From: Ignatzschineria cameli
GTDB taxonomy: Bacteria; Pseudomonadota; Gammaproteobacteria; Cardiobacteriales; Wohlfahrtiimonadaceae
Length of the DNA stretch: 64,000 nucleotides
Assembly (NCBI RefSeq): GCF_003121895.1
Contig: NZ_QEWW01000001.1
Coordinates: 434,001 to 498,000, forward strand
Direction of reading: 5' to 3'
Numbering within the stretch: position 1 is the first letter of the stretch; every line of letters begins with the position of its first letter. The notes under the pieces are model-generated. The model searched no databases. It had not been told where the DNA came from and saw nothing but the letters and a program-made list of their open reading frames with translations. The translations under genes were made by a program, and so were the position numbers. Positions 10,167-19,368 of the stretch are shown piece by piece.

Positions 10167-10943
10167 ATGGCTGAATTTAAATTACCCGCAAATTCGGTTG
10201 TTAAAGAAGGTAAGTTCTTTAAAAACGAAAATGCGACCAATAAAAGAGTCTTCAAAGTATATCGTTGGAATCCTGATACAGGTGAGAACCCACGTTATGA
10301 TCGTTATGAAGTGGATTTAGATGCTTGTGGTCCAATGATTTTGGATGCATTACTCTTAATCAAAAACACAATGGATCCTACATTAACGCTTCGTCGTTCA
10401 TGCCGTGAAGGTGTGTGTGGTTCTTGTGCGATGAATATTGATGGAACTAATACGCTTGCTTGTACTAAGGCAATTAGCTCTGTTAAAGAGGGTGAAGTTA
10501 CTATTAATCCATTGCCACATATGCATGTTGTTAAGGACTTAGTTCCTGATTTAACACATTTCTATGCGCAATATGCATCGATTAAACCATGGTTACAGAC
10601 TGATACTGCAACACCACCACGTGAGAGATTACAATCGATCGATGAGCGCCGTAAGCTTGATGGTTACTATGAGTGTATCCTCTGTGCATCATGTTCAACA
10701 TCATGCCCAAGTTACTGGTGGAACTCGGATAAATATCTTGGTCCTGCAGTATTACTTCAAGCGTATCGCTTCATCTCTGATTCACGTGATGAGTATAAAG
10801 GTGAGCGTCTTGATATGTTAGAGGATCCATTTAAGCTCTATCGTTGTCATACAATCATGAACTGTACTAATACCTGTCCGAAAGGATTGAATCCTGCAAA
10901 AGCAATTGCAGAGATTAAGAAGTTAATGGTTGCAAGACATTAA
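10167..10943 (+). CDS. sdhB: Succinate dehydrogenase iron-sulfur subunit
   Basis: Carries electrons from SdhA to the quinone site through three Fe-S clusters. The 2Fe-2S ligands lie in [15 protein letters not shown] with a distal Cys in NTLACTK, and the 4Fe-4S and 3Fe-4S ligands in [12 protein letters not shown] and [14 protein letters not shown]. At 258 residues it is about 20 longer than E. coli SdhB, the excess being N-terminal ([13 protein letters not shown]). AGGAAAAG precedes the start. Last gene of the operon; a strong terminator follows. Confidence 0.97.
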   Translation: MAEFKLPANSVVKEGKFFKNENATNKRVFKVYRWNPDTGENPRYDRYEVDLDACGPMILDALLLIKNTMDPTLTLRRSCREGVCGSCAMNIDGTNTLACTKAISSVKEGEVTINPLPHMHVVKDLVPDLTHFYAQYASIKPWLQTDTATPPRERLQSIDERRKLDGYYECILCASCSTSCPSYWWNSDKYLGPAVLLQAYRFISDSRDEYKGERLDMLEDPFKLYRCHTIMNCTNTCPKGLNPAKAIAEIKKLMVARH

Positions 10944-10988
10944 TTTATAGCGCTACAAAGTAGATACAAAGTAGATCTATAAAAAGAG

Positions 10989-11017
10989 AGTGCCGATCAA
11001 ATGATCGGCACTTTTTT
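10989..11017 (+). terminator. Intrinsic terminator of sdhCDAB
   Basis: Stem of ten base pairs (agtgccgatc with gatcggcact), tight loop, and a run of six T. It lies 46 bases after sdhB. Confidence 0.92.
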
Positions 11018-11123
11018 ATTAGTGGCTTTATGGAAAAGCCTCTCTTGAGTATATTAAGTATTTTAAATATTTATAGCACCGTTAAACATCATAAGGCGAC
11101 TCATCTTAGTAGTAGCTGCCTCC

Positions 11124-11158
11124 AAGATGAGACTCTAAGATGAGACTCTAAGATGAGA
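11124..11158. repeat. Tandem repeat, 13-base unit, 2.7 copies, over a stop codon
   Basis: Unit aagatgagactct twice exactly and a partial third copy. The stop codon of the mechanosensitive channel gene (11148-11150 on the minus strand) lies inside the array. The first copy also pairs with ctcatctt at 11100-11107 as a possible hairpin. Confidence 0.85.
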
Positions 11159-12911
11159 TATTGCTGGGTTGAGGCGACATATCGATAACACGATGATTAC
11201 TATCTCGCATCTCAATATTGGTAAAGGGCATACTCCATCCCTCTTTTTGTGCACAACGAAGACAAGCTTCCTGCAAGAGTCGTCCCGATTGGAAATAGTA
11301 GCCGGCACCAGATCCTTTCATCGCTACAATCACTGTATAAACTAAAGAAACCCCCTCATTTATACGTCTAAATTCTACACTAATTGAGTTATATTGATCA
11401 TGCATCCCCGTATGAGAGAGAAACTCCTCAATATAAGCTTTTAATTTTGTAAAGATCTCATCAACAGGTGTTGAGAAGTGCTGATAAGAGAGTCCAAAAT
11501 CGGCGACAGCATAGTAGCCATAGGAGAGATTCGTAGGTGCTCCGGCAATAAAGTCAGCAGCAGGGTAGATAATAGTACTATTAAATGAGTTGAGATAGAC
11601 CGACTCAGGCGTAATTCGCTTCACCTCTCCAAAGACACCTGTTGGCAAGATAAAGCTATCTCCCACTTTAGCGGGGAACCAGATCTCATCATTGAGCAGT
11701 GGCCGAGATGTTAAGGTCGCAAGCTCCGGTAACATTAGACGAATACGCCCATTATCGATCGCCGGATTGACGAGTGTTGCGCTATATAGTGTGATTCTTT
11801 CAATGCGCCATGGGAGCCCGCGATAGATCACTCTCTCTCCCTGTCGTGCCGATCCTAAATTTAAGAAGAGACGAATCTCTGAAAAGTATTTTGGCACATA
11901 ATTACGAAATGCAAAGATAAGCGCTAAGAGTATTAAGATCGCAATTCCAAAGAGGACCATATCGCCCATAGCATGAAGCACAATAAGATAGGCGATCACA
12001 GAGACGATAACAGAAAAGATGCGGTAAGCGAGCAGTAATAATCGCCCCTTTAAGTTGACTCTCTGAATCATCCCTTGCTCCCTCTTAGCTCTTCTGGCAA
12101 TCAGAAGATCCATCCCTTTAGTTAAGAGATAGAGAACTAAAATAAAGGTAGAGAAGGAGACCACTAAAATTAGCCCACGACCTTTAATAAAGTCGAGCAA
12201 ACCATCTTTGAGTGATTGCATAAAGCTCTTATCGGTGACCATCGCATCTAACAAAGCTTGAGTTCGCTCTTTCTCCCGAATTAGGTCGGTTAAGAAGGTC
12301 TCCCAATTGCTCTGAATAACCTCAAGTCGCTTTTGTGATTCAGGTGTTAATTGATCAAACGGAGCTTTTTGTAGGAAGGCTAATCCCTCCTGAAGCTGAG
12401 CGATCTTCTCATTATAGAGTGCTAGATCTCGATTTAAGGTATCTCGTTCTCGTGAGTTTTGCGTTAATCGCTGAATCTCGGCAAAGACTGGCTGTACAAT
12501 CTGAAGGAGTTCCGCCTGCCAATCATAATTGAGGTCGGTAATATTCTCCTTCTCTTTGATATAGTGCAGATCAATTCCCCCTAGAGCATACTTTTCAAAC
12601 TCAGCTCGTGCTTGGTTAAGGCGACTTTGTAACTGCTCAATTCGCTCTTTAATCGCAGTAGCGGACTCTTCAGAATCAGCAGAGGCGAGCTCTTTTTTTG
12701 CTTGATTAAGCTTCTCTTGGGTATCAATGATCGATTTTTCTGTTGCCTCTAAAACGGCATATGCGTCATTTTCAGCAACAGTTTCTTGTGCAAAAACCAC
12801 TGTCGCAAAGCTTAAACTAATCAGTAATAGTAGGCTGAGGAGAGACTTAGAGAGTAGGGAGGGAGAGAAGATTTTGAAAGAAGAGTGTTGAGATAACGCT
12901 CTATATTGCAT
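11148..12911 (-). CDS. MscS-family mechanosensitive ion channel with N-terminal coiled coil
   Basis: Likely inner-membrane channel that opens on turgor stress. It has a Sec signal (hydrophobic run ending SFATVVFAQ), a periplasmic Gln/Glu-rich coiled-coil region (about 40-220), three to four membrane segments (about 245-340) and an MscS-type beta domain with a C-terminal alpha/beta domain. The start was chosen at 12911 because AAGGAT lies seven bases upstream; an ATG five codons further upstream (12926) is possible. About 587 residues, larger than MscS (286) and smaller than MscK. The canonical Gly/Ala pore helix is not clearly recognisable, so conductance is inferred. Confidence 0.85.
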   Translation of the reverse strand: MQYRALSQHSSFKIFSPSLLSKSLLSLLLLISLSFATVVFAQETVAENDAYAVLEATEKSIIDTQEKLNQAKKELASADSEESATAIKERIEQLQSRLNQARAEFEKYALGGIDLHYIKEKENITDLNYDWQAELLQIVQPVFAEIQRLTQNSRERDTLNRDLALYNEKIAQLQEGLAFLQKAPFDQLTPESQKRLEVIQSNWETFLTDLIREKERTQALLDAMVTDKSFMQSLKDGLLDFIKGRGLILVVSFSTFILVLYLLTKGMDLLIARRAKREQGMIQRVNLKGRLLLLAYRIFSVIVSVIAYLIVLHAMGDMVLFGIAILILLALIFAFRNYVPKYFSEIRLFLNLGSARQGERVIYRGLPWRIERITLYSATLVNPAIDNGRIRLMLPELATLTSRPLLNDEIWFPAKVGDSFILPTGVFGEVKRITPESVYLNSFNSTIIYPAADFIAGAPTNLSYGYYAVADFGLSYQHFSTPVDEIFTKLKAYIEEFLSHTGMHDQYNSISVEFRRINEGVSLVYTVIVAMKGSGAGYYFQSGRLLQEACLRCAQKEGWSMPFTNIEMRDSNHRVIDMSPQPSNISS

Positions 12912-13389
12912 TGGATAATCCTTCATATGATTGATCTCTAAATTTCTGTTAGAGAGTTTGATCTAAGAGTTCAATGATTTCCCATGGTAACAAAAAATAG
13001 AGCGCTCTCCCTAATGATCACATCACTATTGCCTAAAATTTAGGCGTTTTTTGAAGAGGTTTCCTCTTAGTAGAAGATTATCTCTAAGAGTCATTAAAGA
13101 TAATCGTTAAAGGTGATCGCTCTTTTTGTGGTGTAACTATTTGAGTTTAGGATAAGGTTGATAAAGTAATAGGCAAAATAATTCTTTTGAGAGTGATCTC
13201 TCTTTTACAATCGCTTCTCTGAGTCGTGGTTGAGAGTAGATAAAGAGTGCATTAATTTGATCGATATATGCCAATCATTGCCGGGAACATGGCATAATAG
13301 AGCACAACAATTTTCTAAAATTTGTGAGTAGAGAAGGTGGATAGAAATCACACTCCATCACATTTAATTCGGTATAAGGAATATTAAAG
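12912..13389. other. Intergenic region of about 480 bases between divergent genes
   Basis: Holds the promoters of the MscS-type gene and ibaG-murA. A CATAAT box at 13293-13298 lacks a well-placed -35. No ORF, RNA gene or strong hairpin was seen. Confidence 0.5.
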
Positions 13390-13629
13390 ATGATGACTAA
13401 AGATAAAGTGAAAGCGCTTATTGAAGCAGGTCTAAAATGTGATTACATTGAGGTGAAAGGGGATGATGGCGTTCACTTTGAAGCGATAATTGTTAGTCCT
13501 GAGTTTGAAGGTCTCTCAATGTTAAAGCAGCACAAATTAGTTTACGCGACATTAGGCGATCGCCTTGAAACAGAAGAGATCCATGCGCTTGCACTAAAAA
13601 CTTACAAGCCATCTGAGTGGAGTAAATAA
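13390..13629 (+). CDS. ibaG: BolA-family protein IbaG
   Basis: Small BolA-like protein that binds glutaredoxins in Fe-S cluster handling. 79 residues with the BolA fold pattern, including the conserved HFEAIIVSPEFEG and KQHKLVYATLG segments with the metal-ligand histidines. It lies directly upstream of murA and overlaps it by one base (TAATG), the same pairing as in E. coli, which supports IbaG over BolA itself. AAGGAATATTAAAG precedes the start. Confidence 0.92.
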   Translation: MMTKDKVKALIEAGLKCDYIEVKGDDGVHFEAIIVSPEFEGLSMLKQHKLVYATLGDRLETEEIHALALKTYKPSEWSK

Positions 13630-14903
13630 TGAGCGAAAAAGAGCGACTTCTAGTTGAAGGAAATGGTCCGCTAAGAGGCTCTGTAAGTGCAAGTGGTGCT
13701 AAAAATGCAGTACTTCCCATTCTTGCTGCCACTATTTTAGCAACTGAACCTGTCACTTTAAAAAATGTTCCTAATCTACAAGATGTTATTGTCCTCTCTA
13801 AAATTTTGGAGGATCTTGGTGCTAAGGTGCATTTTGAAGGATCAACATTAACGGTTGATCCTCGTTCTATTACAAAGACTCGAGCGAATCATGATTTGGT
13901 GATTCAGATGCGAGCATCGATCCTCGTCTTAGGGCCGATGCTAGCTAAATTTGGTCATGCAGAGGTCTCTTTGCCCGGCGGTTGCCCGATCGGTAGTCGT
14001 CCTGTTGATCAGCATCTTTTAGGGATGGAAGCACTTGGGGCTGATATCAAGATCGAGCATGGTTATGTATTAGCAACGGCAACGGATAAACGACTTAAGG
14101 GAACACATCATACCTTTGATGTTGTAACGGTTACAGGTGTTGAAAATGTTTTAATGGCAGCAGTATTAGCTGATGGTGTCACTATTTTAGATAACTGTGC
14201 AAAAGAGCCTGAGGTGAGTGATCTTGCCCATATGCTCAACAGTATTGGTGCGAAAATTGAAGGCATTGGAACAGATCGTTTAACGATCACCGGTGTTGAG
14301 AAGTTAGGGGGCGGTGAATATAGCGTTATGCCTGATCGAATAGAGATAGGCACCTATATGGTAGCTGCGGCGATGACCTTTGGTGATGTCACTATTATTG
14401 ATTGTATTCCAGAGCATCTCGATGCTGTAACAATGGCATTACGACAAGCTGGCGTTAATGTAGAAGTTGGTGATACCACAATTAGAGTCTTTGCAGGTGA
14501 ACCTCAGTTAAAAGCGCTGCGCCTCAAAACAGCGCCTTATCCTCTTTTAGCAACCGATATGCAAGCACAATTTATGGCGATGGCGGCAATCTCAGAGGGA
14601 ACCTCAACCATTACAGAGACCATCTTTGAAAATCGCTTTATGCATGCCAATGAATTAGCGCGGATGGGGGCAGATATCAAAATCAATAATCGCCTTGCTC
14701 TTGTTGAAGGTGTTCCTCGCTTATCGGGAGCTAGTGTAACGGCAACTGATCTACGAGCCTCTGCGGCATTGATTCTTGCGGGACTGGTGGCAGAAGGAAC
14801 AACAACAATAGGGGCGCTCCATCATCTCGATCGTGGATATGACTCTATTGAAGAGAAGCTGACCAATTTAGGCGCTAAAATTAAGAGAGTGATTATCGAC
14901 TAA
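13629..14903 (+). CDS. murA: UDP-N-acetylglucosamine 1-carboxyvinyltransferase MurA
   Basis: First committed step of peptidoglycan synthesis: adds enolpyruvate from PEP to UDP-GlcNAc in the cytosol. The catalytic loop cysteine (fosfomycin target) is at residue 119 in LPGGCPIGSRP, and the N-terminal KNAVLPILAA substrate motif is intact. The EPSP-synthase fold has two inverted halves; 424 residues is the usual length. The Cys (not Asp) predicts fosfomycin sensitivity at the target level. Coupled to ibaG by overlapping stop and start. Confidence 0.97.
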   Translation: MSEKERLLVEGNGPLRGSVSASGAKNAVLPILAATILATEPVTLKNVPNLQDVIVLSKILEDLGAKVHFEGSTLTVDPRSITKTRANHDLVIQMRASILVLGPMLAKFGHAEVSLPGGCPIGSRPVDQHLLGMEALGADIKIEHGYVLATATDKRLKGTHHTFDVVTVTGVENVLMAAVLADGVTILDNCAKEPEVSDLAHMLNSIGAKIEGIGTDRLTITGVEKLGGGEYSVMPDRIEIGTYMVAAAMTFGDVTIIDCIPEHLDAVTMALRQAGVNVEVGDTTIRVFAGEPQLKALRLKTAPYPLLATDMQAQFMAMAAISEGTSTITETIFENRFMHANELARMGADIKINNRLALVEGVPRLSGASVTATDLRASAALILAGLVAEGTTTIGALHHLDRGYDSIEEKLTNLGAKIKRVIID

Positions 14904-14995
14904 ATTGATGCGCTCAAATGATGAGATCGACTAGATTGAGTCGTTTAAGTAGCACATCAATAAAAGTAAAATAGTAAAAGAAACAAAAAAACGAT

Positions 14996-15034
14996 AAAAA
15001 GCCTCAAAGATTCTACATTCTTTGAGGCTTTTTT
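14996..15034. terminator. Bidirectional terminator between murA and dsbD
   Basis: Ten-base-pair stem (15001-15010 with 15019-15028), eight-base loop, five A on the left and six T on the right, so it can serve both convergent genes. Confidence 0.92.
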
Positions 15035-15058
15035 GTGGCTGTTTATGAGGAATCGCTC

Positions 15059-16894
15059 CTATTGAGGTGAACCATCATAGTGATTGATAATTGTGCGAAG
15101 ATGATTTAAGAACTCCTCTTTTGGGACACTTCCCATTACTCTTAATTGTGGAATCTCCTCACCATTTGGGGCAAAGAAGAGCATCGCCGGCGGACCATAG
15201 ATCTCAAAATGCTCCTGCAATCGCTGATCTTGGTGATCATTGGCTGTAATATCCGCAACAAGGAGATTAATTTTTGCCATCTCATTTTTTACTTCAGGGT
15301 CGCTAAAGACATATTTCTCCATCTCTTTACAGGCAACGCACCAATCGGCATTAAATTCTAACATCGTCACACGATGGTTATTCTCTGTAAGAGCATCATT
15401 TAGGCCAGCAATTCCTTTAATAGGTGTAAATAGAGCGCTCTCTATCTCTCTTCCAGATTCGTGAATCGAATGAATGCCGAAAAAGAGTGTTGCCAATGCT
15501 AAAGCTCCAAAGAATAGACGTGCTTTAGGTCCGCTCTCAACAACCGTTACAATTAACCAGATAGATGTTGCCAATGCGATTGCTGCATAGAGCGTCTGCT
15601 CCCAGTAGAAGGGAAGGGTACGACCAATAAAGTAGGCCGCAAGTCCTAGAAGCATAAAACCAAATAGGGTTTTGATCTTATCCATCCAGGGTCCTGCTTT
15701 AGGTAAGAGATGTCCTGAAGAGGCTCCTAAAATTAGAAGCGGAACACCCATACCAAGACTCATCGTAAAGAGTGCGGCACCCCCTAATAGATAATCTTGA
15801 GATTGTGCCACGAGACTAATAATACCGATAAGTGGCGCAGTAACACAAGGACCAACAATCAGTGCCGATAGCATCCCCATAATTGCCGTTCCGATGTAAC
15901 TATTCTTATTCGATTGTTGATTGCTTAAGGCGCTCAATTTTGATTGAATTGCTGCCGGCATCTGCAATTGATAGAGGCCAAACATCGAAAGCGAGAGAAG
16001 CACAAAGAGAGAGCCAAAACCGATAAGAACATAAGCATTTTGTAGATAAGCCGCCAATCCCTTACCAAAATAGGCCGCAAGTAGTCCCAAAAGAGTATAG
16101 ACCAGGGCCATCGCTAAGACGTAGACGAGCGAGATTGTAAAACCCTTTTTAGGTGAAAGATTACCACTTCGTGTCAAGATGCCGGAAAGAATCGGTAACA
16201 TCGGTAAAACACAAGGGGTAAAGGTTAAAAGTAGACCTAAAAGGAAGAAGAGCGGAATCGCTAAATACTCATTATCATGCAGGTATTGAGTTAATCGATC
16301 ATGCTCAGAGGTAATTTCAGGAAGAGCGGAATTGTTTGAAGAGAGCTCCTTGATCTGATCAAGGCGAGCGTCAACTGTTGGATCAATTTCTAAGGCGAGA
16401 TCATAATGTTGGGGCGCAAAACAGTAGCCACTCTTAGCGCATCCTTGTGCTTCAATAGTGAAATGGCCGGTATTGATACCATCACTTTTGAGTGTGAAAG
16501 GGATGATAGTGGCATCATCATAGATCTCTTGTCTCCCAAAAAACTCATCTTCATGATCAACCCCTTGAGGTAGAGCCCAATCAATAATCTCCCCGTTGGC
16601 ATTTTTAAGCTTTAAATCGATCTTCTCTTTATAGAGATAGTAATTGGGATTAATCTCCCATAAGAGCAGCAGTTGATGCTCTCCATTCTCAGGGTCACTC
16701 TTTTGAAGATGAATTTTCGGAACGAAAGCCTCGGTAGGCTTTAATAGCTTTGTTGGATCGATCCCAATTTTAGTAGCAGTAATTCCTTGAGATTGATTGA
16801 AGAGCGTCTGTGCTGCTATTGGCTGAAAGAGAATTCCAGTTACCAGCAACAGCGAGACAAACAACCAATTTTGAATTGTTTTGAGTTTTAGCAT
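15059..16894 (-). CDS. dsbD: Thiol:disulfide interchange protein DsbD
   Basis: Inner-membrane electron relay that carries reducing power from cytosolic thioredoxin to periplasmic DsbC/DsbG and CcmG. Order: signal peptide (1-28), N-terminal domain with a Cys pair in CAKSGYC (about 151-157), eight membrane segments with the two redox cysteines in FTPCVLPMLP and GPCVTAPLIG, and a C-terminal thioredoxin domain with CVAC (about 518-521). All six key cysteines are present; 611 residues matches the family (E. coli 565). AAAGGG lies eight bases before the start. Confidence 0.96.
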   Translation of the reverse strand: MLKLKTIQNWLFVSLLLVTGILFQPIAAQTLFNQSQGITATKIGIDPTKLLKPTEAFVPKIHLQKSDPENGEHQLLLLWEINPNYYLYKEKIDLKLKNANGEIIDWALPQGVDHEDEFFGRQEIYDDATIIPFTLKSDGINTGHFTIEAQGCAKSGYCFAPQHYDLALEIDPTVDARLDQIKELSSNNSALPEITSEHDRLTQYLHDNEYLAIPLFFLLGLLLTFTPCVLPMLPILSGILTRSGNLSPKKGFTISLVYVLAMALVYTLLGLLAAYFGKGLAAYLQNAYVLIGFGSLFVLLSLSMFGLYQLQMPAAIQSKLSALSNQQSNKNSYIGTAIMGMLSALIVGPCVTAPLIGIISLVAQSQDYLLGGAALFTMSLGMGVPLLILGASSGHLLPKAGPWMDKIKTLFGFMLLGLAAYFIGRTLPFYWEQTLYAAIALATSIWLIVTVVESGPKARLFFGALALATLFFGIHSIHESGREIESALFTPIKGIAGLNDALTENNHRVTMLEFNADWCVACKEMEKYVFSDPEVKNEMAKINLLVADITANDHQDQRLQEHFEIYGPPAMLFFAPNGEEIPQLRVMGSVPKEEFLNHLRTIINHYDGSPQ

Positions 16895-17119
16895 CCCTTA
16901 GACCCTTTCGATAATCGCATGTTTGTTTTTATCATAGTTCTATATGTTCTATATCTATATGACTCATATAAACATCTATACAAATTTCGTAATAATGCAA
17001 GATATCATAAGAGAGAAGAGGCGTATATCTCATTCTATCTTATAGTAGAGTAACTATTGCTCACTTTCGGCGATTATCTATGATTATTGCCATGCTTTGT
17101 GTAAAAAGTAGACCAATTA

Positions 17120-17147
17120 TTGACTCTAAGAAAAAAAAGATTATACT
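17120..17147 (+). promoter_or_regulatory. Promoter of first tRNA-Gly
   Basis: TTGACT at 17120-17125 and TATACT at 17142-17147, 16 bases apart, 17 bases before the tRNA 5' end. Confidence 0.7.
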
Positions 17148-17164
17148 TATGCAATCATTGATTT

Positions 17165-17240
<76 letters not shown>

Positions 17241-17383
17241 AAATCAATCTCTTTAATCTCTCTTCATCCTTCTCTATTTTATTAACAAAATAGAGAAAAA
17301 GCAGATGAGATTTTGTACAAAATAAACCCAAACAGATCCAGACAGATCTAAGTGTATGTGCAAAATATCTACAGAAGAGTCGA

Positions 17384-17411
17384 TTGACAAAAAGAGAAGA
17401 GAGACTATAAT
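17384..17411 (+). promoter_or_regulatory. Promoter of second tRNA-Gly
   Basis: Consensus TTGACA at 17384-17389 and TATAAT at 17406-17411, 16 bases apart, 15 bases before the tRNA. Confidence 0.85.
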
Positions 17412-17426
17412 AGTCAACATTCCTAA

Positions 17427-17502
<76 letters not shown>

Positions 17503-17507
17503 AATTT

Positions 17508-17543
17508 AAAAGCCTGATAACATAAAGTTGTCAGGCTTTTTTG
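17508..17543. terminator. Terminator after second tRNA-Gly, shared with convergent gene
   Basis: Stem of about 12 base pairs (aaaagcctgaca-like arms at 17508-17521 and 17527-17542) ending in six T on the plus strand and an A run on the other side. The amidotransferase gene on the minus strand stops four bases away, so the hairpin probably serves both. Confidence 0.85.
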
Positions 17544-17546
17544 ATG

Positions 17547-18431
17547 CTACCATTTTTTCTCTTGTAGTGCAGCCGCGCCAACTTTCGCAGCTAATGTTAG
17601 CGCCTCCTCTACCGTGAAAAATTGATCAGGGTCGGGCGCATGACCTGCAATAATCGCTCCCTCTTGAAACATCACAATCTCATCTTTTGCCAATTGATGC
17701 CAAACTTCATTGGTTGTCAGGGGAAGTGTGGCAATAATCGCAACCTTATCATAAGGAGTTGTCACTGCAGCAAAATTCACATTAACATCATCATCGAGGA
17801 GCGTTGCTTCTCCAAATGGGGCTTGCCGGATTAAGTAATGAAGTAGGGTGCTTGCATGGGCAACCATCCATTTACCATTGGTCAGAAGATAGTTGAAGAT
17901 CCCTTTAGGTCGAATGATAGCGGTTAATTGTTTAATCTCTTGAAAGAGTGCTTCAGGAGGAGGTTTGTGTGGGAATTTTCTCCGTAAAGCATTCAATATT
18001 GCGCAAAAGGCAGCCTCTGAGTCGGTTGTTCCTACCGGTTGATAAAAATCATCCTCCCTTCTTTGGAAGAGTGGATGAGAGAAGAGACGCTGGCAATCGA
18101 GATGCCCATTATGAGCAAAGAGCCAATACTCTCCCCAAATTTCACGCATAAATGGATGGGTATTCGCAAGAGAGACCTGCCCATGAGTTGCTTTACGAAT
18201 ATGGGCGATCACATTTTTAGATTTGATCTGATAACTTTTAACAAGATCTGCAACAGGACTAGAGGCACAAGGCTTATCATCTTGGTAGATTCGAACGCCT
18301 TTCCCCTCAAAAAAAGCGATCCCGAACCCATCGGTGTGAATATCTGTCTCACCTCCACGTCGACGAAACCCCTCAAAAGAGAAGAGAATATCGGTGGGTG
18401 TGTTACAGTTCATTCCTAATAGTTGGCACAT
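17547..18431 (-). CDS. Class II glutamine amidotransferase (YafJ-like)
   Basis: N-terminal-nucleophile amidotransferase domain protein. After Met removal the N-terminus is Cys2 (MCQLLGMNC), the nucleophile; further hallmarks are RGGETDIHTDGFGIAF, VIAHIRKATHG and HPF...FAHNGHL. There is no second synthetase domain, as in the YafJ/Gn-AT-II group whose physiological substrate is not settled. 294 residues, somewhat longer than E. coli YafJ (255). It sits on the minus strand between two tRNA-Gly genes. Confidence 0.9.
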   Translation of the reverse strand: MCQLLGMNCNTPTDILFSFEGFRRRGGETDIHTDGFGIAFFEGKGVRIYQDDKPCASSPVADLVKSYQIKSKNVIAHIRKATHGQVSLANTHPFMREIWGEYWLFAHNGHLDCQRLFSHPLFQRREDDFYQPVGTTDSEAAFCAILNALRRKFPHKPPPEALFQEIKQLTAIIRPKGIFNYLLTNGKWMVAHASTLLHYLIRQAPFGEATLLDDDVNVNFAAVTTPYDKVAIIATLPLTTNEVWHQLAKDEIVMFQEGAIIAGHAPDPDQFFTVEEALTLAAKVGAAALQEKKW

Positions 18432-18657
18432 CTGATTTCTCCTGCTGCATCACTTAATATGTTGTATTTTTAATGTGTTGTATTCTTATAAGATTTATAG
18501 GCTTTATATAAATCATTTTAGCGTTAGTAGTAGAATAAGTCTATTGCATAACTTGCTATCTCAATGTTGCCGCTTATTTTCAGGTTGTTGTTATCTATAA
18601 TTACAGGTCTATAATCGGCACTCGGCAACATTGCCTCTTTTTTCATCAAAAACTAAG

Positions 18658-18685
18658 TTGACAGAATTCTATTTTTCTCTATAAT
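18658..18685 (+). promoter_or_regulatory. Promoter of third tRNA-Gly
   Basis: Consensus TTGACA at 18658-18663 and TATAAT at 18680-18685, 16 bases apart, 14 bases before the tRNA. Confidence 0.85.
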
Positions 18686-18699
18686 TGTATTCCTCTTTT

Positions 18700-18775
<76 letters not shown>

Positions 18776-18782
18776 AGTTGTT

Positions 18783-18817
18783 AAAAGCCGAACTTTTATA
18801 GAAGTTCGGCTTTTTTT
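18783..18817 (+). terminator. Terminator after third tRNA-Gly
   Basis: Stem aaagccgaactt with aagttcggcttt, short loop, then seven T. Confidence 0.92.
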
Positions 18818-18840
18818 ATTCCATAATTTCTCTATGGTTC

Positions 18841-18869
18841 TTGCTATCATATCCCCTATTAATTTAAAT
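18841..18869 (+). promoter_or_regulatory. Possible slyX promoter
   Basis: TTGCTA at 18841-18846 and TTAAAT at 18864-18869, 17 bases apart, 58 bases before the slyX start and after the tRNA terminator. Confidence 0.35.
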
Positions 18870-18927
18870 AGATGATCTTCAAGCGTCAGTTGAAGAGGGA
18901 ATCGTAGAGATATCAGGAGTATTAAAG

Positions 18928-19179
18928 ATGGTAGCGCAAAATAGTAAGAGTTTAGAAGAGAGAATCGAAGATTTAGTCGCTCGTGTAGATGAGTTAGAGA
19001 GCCGAGAAGCTTTTCATGAATATACCGTTGAGCTCTTAAATGAGACGATTATTTCACAACAAGAGACCTTAGATCGTCTTACTCGTATCTCACAGCAATT
19101 GATTGAGAAATTAAAAGAGATGCCTAAAAATGAGGAGCAGGGCTGGTCGCCGGAAGAAGAGATTCCGCCTCACTACTAA
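18928..19179 (+). CDS. slyX: SlyX family protein
   Basis: Short cytosolic coiled-coil protein of unknown mechanism. 83 residues: one long Glu/Leu-rich coiled coil (about 5-65) and the family C-terminal signature ending PPHY. CAGGAG lies eight bases before the start. E. coli SlyX is 72 residues. It stands alone, upstream of hrpA with a 189-base gap. Confidence 0.88.
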   Translation: MVAQNSKSLEERIEDLVARVDELESREAFHEYTVELLNETIISQQETLDRLTRISQQLIEKLKEMPKNEEQGWSPEEEIPPHY

Positions 19180-19368
19180 CCCCTTGTTTACCGATATCCT
19201 TGTTTACCAATATTTATTGCTCATTGTTATATAACTGAAACCTTATACCAAACTTTACGATCCACTCTCTTCTTATCACTGATAGTTTTCTTGAAGAGAT
19301 CATATTTACTAACTAATTCTATTAATTTATTAATTTCTATTAATTATTTCGATACATAAAAGAGCATA

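Noticed and set aside
13257-13298. TTGATC and CATAAT as an ibaG promoter
   Set aside because: Spacing of about 30 bases is too long for sigma-70.
17271-17296. Inverted repeat tctctatttt/aaaatagaga after the first tRNA-Gly as a terminator
   Set aside because: Good stem but no T run on either strand; left as a simple inverted repeat.
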